This document shows positions 23,566 to 37,200 of a stretch of DNA of 64,000 nt, one piece after another (positions within the stretch are counted from its first letter, which is position 1; the number at the start of each line of letters is the position of its first letter). A program made the translations under genes and the position numbers. The stretch covers positions 62,001-126,000 of the forward strand of contig JASAMV010005429.1 in the NCBI GenBank assembly GCA_030248065.1, read 5' to 3'. The stretch comes from Rhynchonema sp. JSB1_4 (lineage: Eukaryota > Nematoda > Chromadorea > Monhysterida > Xyalidae). The notes beneath the pieces were generated by a model. That model did no database searches, was not told the origin of the DNA, and worked only from the letters and a program-made list of their open reading frames with translations.

Positions 23566-26500
23566 ATGTCGCTATTCCAATTGCGTGAATGGTGGTCAAC
23601 CAAAGTGGCCGGTGGCGGTGCTGCGGCAGAGTCAGCCGATGGACAATTCAGTCATCTGTGCAGTTGTGCCGCTCATCTGATGTATGGTTCGAACAGAGGT
23701 GATGTTGTGATTTTGTTTGACACGATCATTGAGACAACGCCACGAATGGACAACATCATAACAGAAACGGCATGCTCAAGCCGAAAACAGGCTCGCTTGT
23801 CATTGACTAACGAACGCGGTCATAATTACAGAGCAGCTTGTGGTCGGTGGTGCGACCGGTGTGTTGTCGGTGTTCGATCCCGGTCGATCGATAGCAGACG
23901 ATGACGATGTGAATGACTGCAATTACAGAGCCGAACACCTGCTGTTGGAAATGAAACTTGACGCACCCATTTTGCAGGTACTATGTATGTACAAACCTTG
24001 GTTATTTTCTTTCACCAAAAGACTTCATGGTTTTTTCCTCAAAAACTGCAATTGCGACAGCAAACTATACAGTAGGAACAATTTCAGGTTTGCGCTGGTC
24101 AGTTCATTTCGAATTTGGAGACCGAATCGATAGCGGTGCTGCATGAGCGCAGACTGGTGGTGTACGCGTTCAAAGGTATGATGGCACTTGCGCCCAATCA
24201 TAAATGAGCAAAAAAGAACACTTTTCTTCAGCTGCCCAATCCGAGCAAGTAGAGCACGGATCAAACTATGCCCTGAAGATAGCCTATGAACACGCCCTGT
24301 TACGCATGGCATACAACATGGTGCACGGCAGTTTCGGTGGGGTGTCAGGTATGGGCGATGTTACAGTTCTGCGAAGAAATAAAGGCTGCAATTGGAGTAT
24401 CCAATTTCAGGTCACGACTACATGTGTGTGCAGTCGCTGGATGGTACACTGGCATTTTATGAGAATGAGACGTACACATTCAGCAGATTCCTGCCTGGTG
24501 GCCTATTGCCGGGGCCATTGGCCTATGTCCCCAAGTCGGACAGTTTTGTCACCGTGTCACCGTCGTGGACGGTCGAGTCATATTTGTGAGATTACTGTAT
24601 TTTCACTGGTTCGCACCAGCGTGTACATACCTAGTGGGCCATTCTTGTTATCATGCGCGCAGATTATAAATCTGACATGTGTACAGTTGCCTATCCACTG
24701 GTGCCTCAAATAACAGTTTACATTTTGAGGAATACATTCTCCTGCAGATACCAAACGTTGGCCGTTGCCACCGATACACAGTCTCGTGAGGAGGCCGCCA
24801 GCATGCAATCGGGCAAACGTGTGACGGTGGGTGACCAAGCTGATGTTTCACGTGACGTTATTGTCTTGTGGAGGTGTGAAACCTTCCTAAAAGCACCACT
24901 TTTGACAACCAGGCCGATTGGACATTCGAACTGGGCGAGTTCGCAGTCGACTTGTGTGTGGTCGAGATCTCGCCGGCTCAACCGTCGATTTTGGTGTTGG
25001 GCGAACGCAACGTTGTGTGTTTGACTGAAGGGGGCACATTGAGGTTCATGAAGAAACTGGGTGTGAATGCAGTTGCACTGCTCGCGTACTCGACAAGTGA
25101 GTGGATAACGATGTTGGGGGTTGATGCGATTGGGTAAAGTAGCGATGGGCATGATAACAGACGGGATGAAAGACTGAAGCACCACTACAGTAATTTCACA
25201 ATATCAAAAATTGTTCCTTCATGGACTTTGACTTTCGACTGAGCACTGAGTTGATTCGCCAACTTTTCAGCATCCGAGGGCGAAATCCAGTACATGGTCG
25301 CGTCCGACGCAAGCACTCTGATGATATTCGCCGATACACAACTCAAATGGACAGTTAAACTGCCGTTTCTCGCATGTCAACTGGCTTACATGAACCTGAG
25401 GTACATCTTTCAAAAAATATTTTCTGTTGCTTCCTTCCTGAATGGACTATAATGTTTCAGCCAAGTGCATCGTTCGTTCGTTGGTGCACTCGGACTAGAT
25501 GGGTCGCTCACCATTGGATACCTCGGCACAAATCCGGCACTCTATGGATTGCCTCAGGTGGGACACAGCAAAGGCTGAATACTGTATATCCTTTCGTTGT
25601 TGTGCACGTTCACTTGGACATCGTGCAGCAAACGGATTATCGGCGTATGCGAAACACACGATGTGCAGAAACAAGCACGAAAAGTGTGCATTCCACTGTT
25701 CAGACCGATTCGCGACACGTCAACTACGTGGAACGGCACAAAGAGTTGAAACGTTTGCAAGCGGCCATCAGAAGCAGCACAAACACAGGTGGGTGCACAT
25801 GATGTGACAGGTGCTTTGCTGAATGATGTTTCCCAGAAAACCGTAATTGAGTATCGACGTTTCGTCCAGACCTGAAAGTGTCGTCCAAGAAGAACACCGA
25901 CCTGGCCGTTGCGTGCACTGTGCCGAAACACGTCGATGATGTTTCGGTAGATTTGCATAAAGAACTAAGCTGTATTGGGCGGGTAACCATTTTTGACCTT
26001 TTCTTGCAGGTTGCTTTTGACACGCGCATAGCAGACGATCAGGTCCCGTCAGTTACCGTCAGGGTGAGTTTTAATAGATTGCGAAAAAAGCGATAAACAG
26101 TTTTTATTCAATAATTTCGGCTATTCTAGTTTGATCCGGCAGACTCACCGACAGTGAGCGCCAGGGTGAGTGGTGCAACGCGCATGCACTCTCCTCTCGG
26201 TGTCCGTCGTGCTTACTCTTATCATATAATGGACGTTTTTGAGTCACGATTCAGCTCTACAGAATATATCTTCAACATTTTATGTATATAGTTTCACGCA
26301 ATTCGAAATCAGCCTCTGGATTTGAATCGTGCGAATGTTGACATGTTGATTTTGGGCCTTTGTTCTGCGCTGTGAAGATGTCAAAATTTTGGCAGAAGCA
26401 AATAAACTGAACATAATGAGTCCTGATTTCTCAGTATTGCGTTTTATTTTTAGATTATTCTGACACCGTCGCAACCAAATTCGCTCAAAAACGTGCAAGT

Positions 26501-29500
26501 CTTCGTACACGCAGCACCGCCGATCGTCGCTCATCAGAACTCATTCGCATTCGCTGCGCTCGGTGAGTGAATCGATCGACCGTCATGATCGATCAGTCGA
26601 CATCGTTTAATTTGAATTGCTTTGCCAATTATTCGACTTTTGCAGACAAAGAGACCGAACTGCCGGTGACGTTCTTCGTGCGATACTTGAGCACTCCGTC
26701 CAGTTTGACGGTCAACTGCAGGGTGACCTATGCGTCGGCGTTATCAAGTTGGTCTCGCTAATTTGACAAAATATTATTGTTTGTGAGAATAAATGACAAT
26801 CACGAATAACATGAGACTGTTGTCAAGCTAGCTCGCATGCTTGCGTTTGTTGTCATGCCCATCGGAACCCCGGCGGTGTTTGGCATAAATTTATTCAACC
26901 ACTTGACTTATGAACAATCAATGGACCAGAATCACTGTCAGGTGCGCAACGCTTGCTTCGCGCCAATTTCGACCTACCGCTGGGTCTAGTGGCCCGAAGT
27001 GTGGACAATGGTGACCCGACACAAATCGCTGCTTACAAACTCACCGTCGAATCGTCGCTGTCAACGGTGCCCGTTCATGAAATATTTCCGGGTTCGTTTA
27101 TGAGTTAGAGTTTCGCGTTGTTTTGAGACTTTCTTCAGAGCAACACATTCAGAATTCAACCTCGATCCAAATTCGCCGACTGTGGGCACGTTTTCGGCCG
27201 TCAACGACTCTTCGTGTATCGGCGCTGTTTTGGTGTCGAAAAACGCTCGTGCGTTCCTCAATACTTTTTCTAAAAAAACAAATACAATTTTGTTGACAAA
27301 ATTTGTATTTTTCATGAGGGCAAAACGTATCGCAACATTCAGAAAAGTACCGCGTGCAAAGCGACATGTTCGAATTTCTGTTGATTCTTCTGTCGGAATT
27401 GGTCGCGCGTCTGTACCGTCTCAGCACCACGCCACTCACGCTCACCTATTCGGGCAGCATGCCCTTGCAGGAGTACTTCGATTTGATTGACAGGCATTTT
27501 GAGGTAAGTGTTTGCGGACCTTCTACTGCAAGTAGCATTATGAGCTTATCAGTCGGATGCACTGCATTTTCCTATCAGGTGCACAAACGAATGCTGAAGC
27601 TGGACTCAGTGCTTGCCAATCGTTGCAACCAACTGCGCGCGGTGCAACGCCAATTGTTGTCGCGATTCAAGAATGTCACCACTCAGCCATTGGTGCATTT
27701 GGATGGATTGTTGGACATGACACACACGCAGGTGCCGGCACTTTATTATAAAGTATTAGGATGGCATTGAGCGAACACTAGTGTGTTTGGTTGGGGGTGT
27801 CGAAATCTCGTGGAATACTCGAGAGCAGGGTTGAAAAAAAAAATTTTTTTATTAACGAGCTTTTTTTTTAAAAAAAAAATTTTTTTTTGATTTTTTTTTG
27901 ACGAAAATTTTTTTTATTAGAAAAAGTGTTGCAAACGACGTTTCAGGATAAATGAAATCGATACAACATATTTTTCAAAAATTGAAAAATTTTCGCCCGA
28001 GACCCAACTTGTGCGGTGACAGCCGGTAGTATTGTGCAGATTCTATGGTCTGCGACCACTGTGAGGTTGATGTTCACTAACGATGGTACTCTAATATATT
28101 GTAGCATGCTGTGCAACGTATTTTAATGCATCTAATGCCGAATATCTGATATACGACCATCAAAATATCGATTACAGCCCAAATCTTGCGTGTCAGATCG
28201 ACTTTGCGCGCCCGGTTTTGCACCATACCTGCATATATACATGTGTAGTAGCATGCAGTAGTACATTATCGGTGCCACATCACTGTAAAAGACCAGCCCC
28301 GCGCATCCCTGTACGAATTTGGGGGCAATACAGGGCGCCGCAGGCGCGATTTTGGAAAAATTGTCCCGTCCACAGAAAAAAAGTGCCAAGTTTTTGCCTC
28401 GAAAAAGGCCATTTTTGGACATTTCAGCCCATTTTGGGCAACTTTTTTTTATTAAAAAAAAGCAAAATCTGAGTTTCAAAAAAAAAATTTTTTTTTTAAA
28501 AAAAAATTTTTTAATTAACCACTTTTTTTTTGAAACAACCCTGCTCGAGAGGGTGTCGATGAGTCTTGATGGATTTTTTTAATTTCTCACCAATGTCCTG
28601 AGTCGAAAACTTGCACACAGGAGTTCTAAACTACGCTGATATTAATGCTGCGCTTATTTTATACAATTCTCACAACAAGTGGGGCGTGCCGGCCAACACC
28701 AAACCAAACGCATATTTCGCAGGTGTTGAACGTGGCGTCAGCGGTGCAAGAGCTACAGGAGCTGCTTGATGCACGTCAGTCGGCGTTGTCCGCTGCCACT
28801 CGATTGTTGTTGATGTTGTTGCAGCTGCAGACACACGCGAAACACAGCGAACACGAACAACTAGTCGCTGCGTTCTCGCCCATTGTTGATCAATATCACG
28901 AACAGGTGATGTTTCACTCATTGATGGTTCGGTAGGCAACGTTGACATTATATCTGAAAACTAATTATGCAGTGTACTAGAATATCACACACCAGTAGGC
29001 TTGCTAACGTTTGAATAAAACGCTTTCAGACGTGGGAACAGCGTGTGGACGCCTCGATCACGTACATGTTGCAGATTCTGAGTAAAGGTGTGTATTTGGC
29101 GATGTTTCAGAAATAATTTTGTTACGCACTCCCCCTGATTCATCAAGGTCACGCGTCATCGACGCCCGCCGGTGCACAGCTGCCCAAAATGACGGACGCA
29201 AGTCGTTTGAAACGTCACGTTCAATTGCTGTGTGAGAAATTGGCAAAGGGTGCAGCCGTGCCTGAAGCTCAAGCGATAGCTCGACCGAGCACCGCTGCAC
29301 CAATAAATCGACGTATGCAATTTTGTTGAATTCATCTTCTGAAAGATAAAAAAGAGACCGTTTATAATGTTGGATAGCTACTTCAAATGTTGGCAGGTTC
29401 TACCTCCAATCTACTGTCGGCCGGCAGTCCCGCATTGGAGACCATTGTCGAGGACACAAGCACCACGGATGCAAACACGAATCAGCTCGGAGATCTCAGC

Positions 29501-29861
29501 TTGCCCGAGGGTTCGTCATTTTTCAGTTGCTTTGATTTGCTGTGAGTTCCATGCATAATGAATGGTTGTTTAGTGCTATTGCACCGTAATCGGGGCTGGT
29601 CGTCTGAATGGTCCTTTTGTGCAGCCTGCATTTTCAGAGAAAATAAATGTTTCAGGTTCCAAATTCGTGACCGAATCGACGTTCAACAGCAGTCAATCGT
29701 CATTCAAAGATGCAGCTGTCCCATCAGCACTGGTGAGCAGCCCGATGTCTACTGTGAAACATCAGCCCCCAACACACGAAGACAACAACAATGAAACATT
29801 AGCTAATGGCAATCGGGTGCCGGATCTGGACCAAATGAATGTTGCTACACTGCGAGCTTAA
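23566..29861 (+). CDS. bbs9: BBS9/PTHB1, BBSome subunit (complete, about 965 residues)
   Basis: A subunit of the BBSome, the coat that moves membrane proteins in cilia. It starts MSLFQLREWWSTK, matching the conserved PTHB1 N-terminus. Exons: 23566-23698, 23832-23977, 24088-24175, 24232-24348, 24411-24585, 24748-24826, 24913-25096, 25271-25400, 25461-25557, 25704-25788, 25870-25946, 26010-26063, 26130-26165, 26454-26562, 26646-26747, 26942-27091, 27153-27248, 27343-27503, 27579-27731, 28723-28905, 29030-29087, 29148-29312, 29397-29510, 29656-29861. All junctions keep phase. The N-terminal beta-propeller carries MVHGSFGGVSG, FLPGGLLPGPLAYVP, VLGERNVVCL and LRFMKKLG. The middle part has VPSVTVR. 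Near the C-terminus are GSMPLQEYFDLIDRHFE and the helical LKRHVQLLCEKLAKG. It is slightly longer than the roughly 890 residues of vertebrate PTHB1. AATAAA lies at 30079-30084. A ciliated cell type is implied. Confidence 0.95.
27826..28543. mobile_element. hAT-type MITE inside a BBS9 intron
   Basis: A 718-bp element with perfect 8-bp terminal inverted repeats (CAGGGTTG ... CAACCCTG) and a perfect 8-bp target duplication CTCGAGAG (27818-27825 and 28544-28551). Sub-terminal A/T runs (TTTTTATTAACGAGC and its partner TTAATTAACCAC) extend the symmetry. There is no ORF of note. It sits in the BBS9 intron 27732-28722 and explains its unusual length. Confidence 0.9.
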
Positions 29862-32800
29862 ACAGAGATTATGGCATTTGAAAAATGCAATAATTTTTTA
29901 TTTGTACGCTTTCATCCTGCAGAATACACCGTGCCCTGGCTGGTCTGTTGCAAAAATATAAATTGTCGATGCATCTAAAAAAACAGTTCAAATATTTACG
30001 TTAGGTGGGTGGTCCTCTGGAGGCGAGAGTCACACAAACGACCCTCATTACTCCAAGAAGCGACCTCTAAGTGCTGGTAATAAATAATTTTTAAATGGGA
30101 TTATATCATCATCGTTATAAAAATTTGAAAGCATTCTGAGAAGTCGGTGTCAAGTTTCGCGCCTGGTACCGGAAGCCAGTGCACGTTCACTCATGGGTCT
30201 TGTTCCACGAACTTTCGGCAGTTCATAAAATATGGTTCAAAACTGGGAGAATGAGGTTCCCAGGCACTTAAACGTGTCATTATTCTATATTCGCGCCAGC
30301 CGCCCATACAAAACAACCATTTTCTCGTGAAATGCACCAAGAAGGGCGTCCAGTTCATTCAAAGTTCCTAAAGATCCAAAAGAAGTGCTTACTGACGGTG
30401 TTCTGCAACGAGACGTGAGCAGTGTCCCGCTGTTAATAAATGACAGTTGACACAACACAAAGCGACATCTCAATTATAACATGGCTTACGCCGTTTTGAG
30501 CCGACACACTGCACCCCCAGTGGCCTGGCGTTGACGTCAGGCGTGCGGGCAACATAAACAAAGGCGCAAGGCATTCGATGAAAAAAGTATCAGTTCTTTT
30601 CTCTGGTTTCAGCATCACAAGGCCACAAATTCTGTGCCCCAACTTCACGAGCATTGGTTAAAATCCATTTCTATAGGTCCCACAAACTTCGTCCGTCTGC
30701 GCCTGCGGCAGGTTTGCACGCATTCTTTTTCTGGTCACTCCGTTAACAGGGCAGACACATTTTTTACATTTTTTTCAACAAAAAGGTGGGTAATATGCAA
30801 GATCAATCACAAATGTTGTTGCCGAACGCGTCAGAGAGGGTGTACGGTAGGTCAGCGAATGCTCAGCTGTTCACAACTCGTTTTGTGGGATTCGACAATT
30901 TTGGATACCTATGTAATTTTATTTTGGCCAAATTTGTTCCCAAATCATTCATTCAAGTAAACTTCAATGTTTGTCATGGTTTTTAACCCGTCAAAGCTGC
31001 CGTCACGCCAACATCCCCCAAGGTCACAACACGGCTAGATTGAAAGTCTTTTCGGTTCCAGTATGTTTTTCTGTCCCATCACGTCACATCGGGCTTCGGT
31101 GTCCGATCACTTCTTGTCGAAAAAGTTGTGAAAAACGCCGGAAGCCCTTTCAAATAATGCACATCACTTTGTGGTTTTTTGACACCATGTACATAAATGA
31201 CGAAAAAGAAACGACGCCTGGGACCTTCCGCATAAACACCCCATACCAGCGTATGACCATCTTTACGGCAATGGGTGGTCCCAGGAAATGGTCGGCATAA
31301 ACAACTGAAGGAAGAGGTGTGCCGCTTTCTGATCACTAAATTTCATTTTCAAAGACCTTGTTTTCGTCTTTGTGTGGAAAAATTTTAGGCCTTCCTTCTG
31401 CTCAGATTAAACTGTCATAATGAAACATCGCCAATAGATTGCCAAACATTGCCATATTGCATGTATACAACACTACCTCAGATCATGTGAATTCTCAAAC
31501 CCCAATGATTGATGGTGCTTCAATGTATACACTGCTCTGTCGCATTCCATGTTGAGAATGCAAAACAGCGGATCCAGGCAATCCGAATCACCTCCTTTTC
31601 ACAGCTATAATCCATATCCGACGGTGCTTATCTCGCAAGGTCTGTCTTCCAAAACGCACTATTCGTTATCGAATGTGCGCTTTTTAAGTAGTTTCCTTCC
31701 GTTTCTGCTGGTCTTGATTGAATACAGCTGAGCGCCATTTTAGTGACAAATTGTTGTTATGTCAAATACAAATGGCTGTTGCACGTCAAAACATCTTGAA
31801 AAACGGCATACACACAATACCTACATATACACCTATAGGTAATGTGCAGGCCGTTTGTCGCGCAATCGTGGTTGTGCTCCAAATTGTTCTGTGTTCTCTG
31901 TCTATGTATGAGGTTTTACTGGGGTGTAAATGCGCAACATGTTAGTATGTACATATACCTAATAGCCTATCCTGTGTCAAAGATACATAGCCGATTAAAC
32001 AAATTTTCAAAACCATGCGCCATTTGTGACGGTCAACGTTTGTTCTGAAAGCGCAAACGCTTTTCACCAACCGAAGTCTGGTCGGACCTCCCTGACAGTC
32101 ACTCTGTCACAATGGCGCAACATCTATCCATAATGCCAAATTTCGCATCGTAAACCTACAACAACTTTTCGTCGGACGTCAGCTATTGTAAATCTCAGAC
32201 GTTTTTTGTGATGATTGAATTGATCATTTGGCATTTTAGCAGCTGGCCGCTTATGACGATTATAAACGAAATAACATGCCAGGACTGTTTGCTTTTTATT
32301 TCACTTAGTTACACCTGCATGTTTGACTGCCAAACAGCTGTGAGAACAATAGTTTTTTCTTGACCAGTTCTTGTTCTCAACATAAGTTTTACCACCCTGT
32401 ACCCCAAAAGATAACAACTTTTTTGGTTTCGCTTGATTGGAAACAACAGCAAGGCCAGTTTACATTGACCACCCCATCAGTACCTAAGTATACACATTTC
32501 GATACTCTGATCCTGATGATTATATAACCTAACCAATGTCATTTTTTCCTTTCGTTGCTTATTTCGTAACACATCGCTTATCAGTTGTTGCGGCTGCGAG
32601 TAGACTTAGCTTATGTAAATGTAACACTATGCTATATTCGTTTGCGATCACGTTTAGGTGACCCGTTTAGCAAGGTGTTGTACTAAGCAATTCGTAAACT
32701 AACAATGTTGTTTCAGTTTTTTTCTCGATCACGCTTTATTATCATAAATTGCTGCCAGGCTGCACATTACATGCTATATAAGCGGGTGCATTACCGTACC

Positions 32801-34204
32801 ATTTGAGTCGACGGTCAGCTCAGAGAGTCTAAAAAGTGAATTTCTGGCACGACATGATCACTATCATGACAAGAAAATGAGCACACTGTTGTGTTGCTTG
32901 TCTTGTTAGATCATAACTAAAGATGATTAGATCATGGTTCCGGGGTGCGCACCGTAACTTGATGGTTTTGTTGCGCAAGTGGCACTCTCCGCTGGGTTTA
33001 CCTCATGCACCAGGTGAACATGAGAATCGGTTCGTTGAACATTCTGTCCATGTTCCTTGACGTATTATGTGGTATGCACCTGTACCTGCTCAACAATAGG
33101 AAACACTTTAATGCATCACTGTTCAGCAAAAAGCCATTGCGCAAACAAAAACGTCTTTCAAAAAGAGATCAGTTTGTTGCATTGCACCCCTAAAATTATT
33201 CGGCAATCAACTTTTACCTTTATGTAATGTACATAGGTAGACAAGTTGGAAAGTTCAAAAATCCGAAACCGCAACATGATCAGACGATATTTTTTATGTA
33301 CGTGCTTTAAATTGTATATGCTGATGGTGCAGTTAATTTTTTTAGTTTATTTTTCGGATTTTCGAACGAGTTTTGACACAACGGTCCGCAGCCAGACGGG
33401 CTCCTTTGCTGCGTTTCAATTAGAATAAGAATTTCGGCTATAGCCTTGAATTTTCTACGCTGTAACTGTGACGATACAGTGATTTGCAACACACAAACTC
33501 ATTACGTACAGTACGTATGAGTTTTGTCTCACAAGGACCAAAATACTCTTTATTTACCCATTGGCCAACGTTGTGTTACCCGGCTCCGCCCACTAGTAAT
33601 TCGTTCGTGTGCATGTTTGCGCTAACCCTTGAAACTCAATCACTACTGTTTCTGTGTGTGTGCTGCTGCAATGCGTTTTTCAACCGTTTGTTGACCCTGT
33701 AATGTAACCTGTGTTTCTATTGTGGCCCGTTTTCGAGGCTTTTGTGCTCACCTGCTCACTAATGTTGTGATTTGCCCAGATAAAAGTATGTCTCTGCACC
33801 ACTTCACCAAAAATGGTTTCGGTTCCGAGCCATCATGTATCTCGGAATAAAGAACCTGAACGCACATAAATGCCTCACCAAATTTATGCAAATGCTGACA
33901 AATGACCAGTCACCCTTTGTGTCTTTATATGGCAAACAGCCCTCGGCATGCGACCACAAACTTCCGGTGACTGGCTTGCAGCCTATAGTGCAACGATGCT
34001 GCTTGTTTGAACTATTGGTGTTAGTAATGCGCATGTTTGTGGTATCACGTAGTACATACCGATGATAACTGTTTACAACAATTCCACGTGTGTGGCTATT
34101 TTGTTCCCTTTTTCAGCCGTTTGATGACTAATATGGTCTTTCTGATTGCCGTCATTCCTGCTGGTTAATATCGATCACCCAACAAAGAGCCACGGTATGA
34201 TGTA
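29862..34204. other. 4.3 kb intergenic stretch between BBS9 and the BMPER-like gene
   Basis: Apart from the AATAAA at 30079, I recognise no exon, RNA gene or repeat with clear borders. ORFs up to 109 codons occur (for example 30971-31300) without conserved motifs or consistent splice sites. It may hold regulatory DNA of the BMPER-like gene. Confidence 0.5.
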
Positions 34205-37200
34205 ATGCCATTTACAAACATCAACAGAAAGAAAACGGTCGACTGTTTTGTTGGTTGGGTCGTTTTTATTGCGGTCAATGTCCCACTGGTTGCTGCCAAC
34301 TGGACTTCCGATCCTGTTCAAATTAAAGGTAAGACTGGCAGTTTACATTTTCTGTTAAAAATCTTGAAATCTGGTGCATTCGGTGATTGACAGGTACTTT
34401 ACACGCTATACACGTTATGCCATATGGGAATAGTCGTACATATTTAGCACGCTGGACAAAAAAATGAGGAAACCGCTTGTAGTGTTGTTGATTGGCAGAC
34501 AGAATACACGCTGAGTGCTCGGTCAACGAGATCGCAAAAAATTCAGCACAAGATTTCTACTCAGATTTCTTCCATAACAACGAGGAATAGTGTAATTTGT
34601 TTCGTGCTCCTGCCAAAAACAACCGCAAATTAGTCGCATTTCAACATCATTATGGGCAGGGGTTACAGTCAGGTCGGCGCCCCGCATGCAGTGTCCCTGT
34701 AATGTACCTCACTTAGATCGATATCTGGTTACAAGGATAATTATTCAGCTCTTTCTCGTATGCAATTGAGCAGCGGGTGCACAAGGTATTAGGGGCCAAA
34801 GTGTGGCTGTGACTGATGCAATGTGTTCATGCTGATCAGACGAGATAACATGACTGCTGATGATGACAGTTTTACAACAGGGCGGTTCATCACAAAGGAC
34901 CCAACGGCCCATCACAACAGTGGCTGATGTTGAGCGGTAGATTGCATACTCTTACCGAGTAGTTTACTGCGTGCGGTTAAATGTCAGTGAAGTTTTGTGA
35001 CGCAGGAGCAATTGATGACATACAACCCCAAAGTTGTATTCAAGTGCGTTACATTACACCTAACACTTTTCGCACAGCACATTATTCCCATTTCCGATAT
35101 TGCACCAATCAACTAATGCGGCAAAGTTGCGGCTTTAGTTTTGTGGTGATTGTAAACCGATCGACAGCTCCATCAGCCATGTATGTACATACAAAGGAAT
35201 GCCATTAACCGTACCAAGACAGGTGCACTGTGTTGACGTGTTGATTCGATTACGTTTCCGCGGCTGACAAGCGTGACACACAACCTTGACTGAATGTTAC
35301 GCCTAGCCAGGATTGATTCGTATATGTTTACATCGCAAACGGCAAACCACATCAAGAATCTCAGATGAAAAACAAGACTAGTCAGAAAATAGTGCACCAG
35401 AACCAGGCGCGTTACTGAAGTGAACAGCTTGTCCATCACTGAGTGTGAGCCGCAAAAAAGGAGTCAATGTTTTTTGTACGTGTCAAGCTTCGGCAAAACA
35501 GCAACATAAGCAAGAATAACGGTTGCAGTCCCAAGTTGGAACTGAATCCTTCACTGCACTTTCAGGGATCGCAGCCAAATGCCTGGACGAGGGTCACGTG
35601 GTCAACATCACGCAATACACCAATGGGTATTCAGTTGATGATCCGTGCATAAAGTGCTTCTGTTTGGTTGGTCGCCTTTGTCAATCTGGGTCATTGACTT
35701 GCAGAATTGTTTATACCGTATATGTGGGGACAATGCTTAATAGTAAAACTAATTGTTTGCATTCGTTTCACAGAACGGCGAGGTGCACTGTGCACGCGAG
35801 CAATGCACGCCGTCGTTGGAGCACTGTCCGGTGGTCGAGCCAATGTTCCAACCGCGGTCCCTACTGCACGAATTGTTTTCACACAAACATCAACCACAAC
35901 AACAACACAAGACCGAATGTTGTCCCAAATGTCGCACATGTTTCTACGCCGGCGCCCGCTATGAGAATGATGAACGTTGGATCAGCACACAGGACGCCTG
36001 CCGCACGTTTGTCTGCAAGGTATACGGTGACGATAGTTGTAGATTTTTTAATTTATTTTTGTTGCCTTAGGACATCTTATACCATACCGGAAATCCCGAA
36101 ATGTAAACGCTTTGTTTAGCGCTTTTCGGTGAACGGGTAATCGGGTTGACTGCCTTCCAACAAACAGCTTTTGTCAAACACAATGACACGGACTGTGACC
36201 CAGTTTGCAGGCCGGCGTGATCACCATAGCTCGTATGCGTTGTGCAGCCTCGCCATGTGCCAGTCCCGTGCGTGTTCCCGGCTACTGTTGTCCTGTCTGT
36301 CCCACAGGTCAGCAAAAACATTTCATGCTGCTTGTAAATCCCGTTTTTATGACCCACCGAAATTTCTATTTCTTCATTTTGCAGCCCAATCCACAGCACT
36401 GAGCGTGCCAGTCGACCTGACCAGTGGTGCATATGCATCATCAGTCATGCGTGACCATTTGTACGCCACTGCTGCTTGTGTGGAATGCCATTGTGACCGC
36501 GCGTTCTGCCAGTGTTACAGAGGTGGGCATTTATGTGAACATCCGGTCATGCTTGAGTGTCAAGCACACAAAAAATTTTATCGTATTTTTGCGTGTTCGC
36601 AGGTCCCTGTCCGGCACTGGATTGTGCGGCTGCCGACCGTTACCTGCCACCTGATTCCTGTTGCCCGCAATGTCGCACGCGCTCAACTGCCGTCATACTC
36701 ACTCAGGGCAACTGCTTTTTTCAGGTGCTTGTTTTTCATTTAGTTGTGCAAAAAACATCTATATTTAAAAAAATTCCGACTTTTAAAAATGATTACTGGT
36801 TGTTTTGTTCAGGGCCAGCCATACGCTCACGAGCAGTCATTTCGTCCTGATCAGTGCACACTCTGCAAGTGTCAGGTGAGTGTCATATGTTTAGTTTCAT
36901 TACATTTTTGGACACACAAAAATCCACAGCATCATTCAGGACGGTACGATCATGTGCAAACGTTTCGTGTGTCCAATGATCCAATGTCCCCAACAACGCA
37001 TCTACTATGACGCACGTGTCTGCTGTCCGTTCTGTCGCAATCGTGACCCCGAACCGTGCAGTGTCCGCGGCGAGGTGCACAAAGTGAGTGGTGCAGTGTC
37101 GAGGTTCAGTTCAAAGTGTTAGGAGTGTCCTCGATGGTCTGATAGTCCCAAAGTTGGCTGGTTTGCAGCACGGTTCGCAGTGGCGTGAGGATGACTGCAC

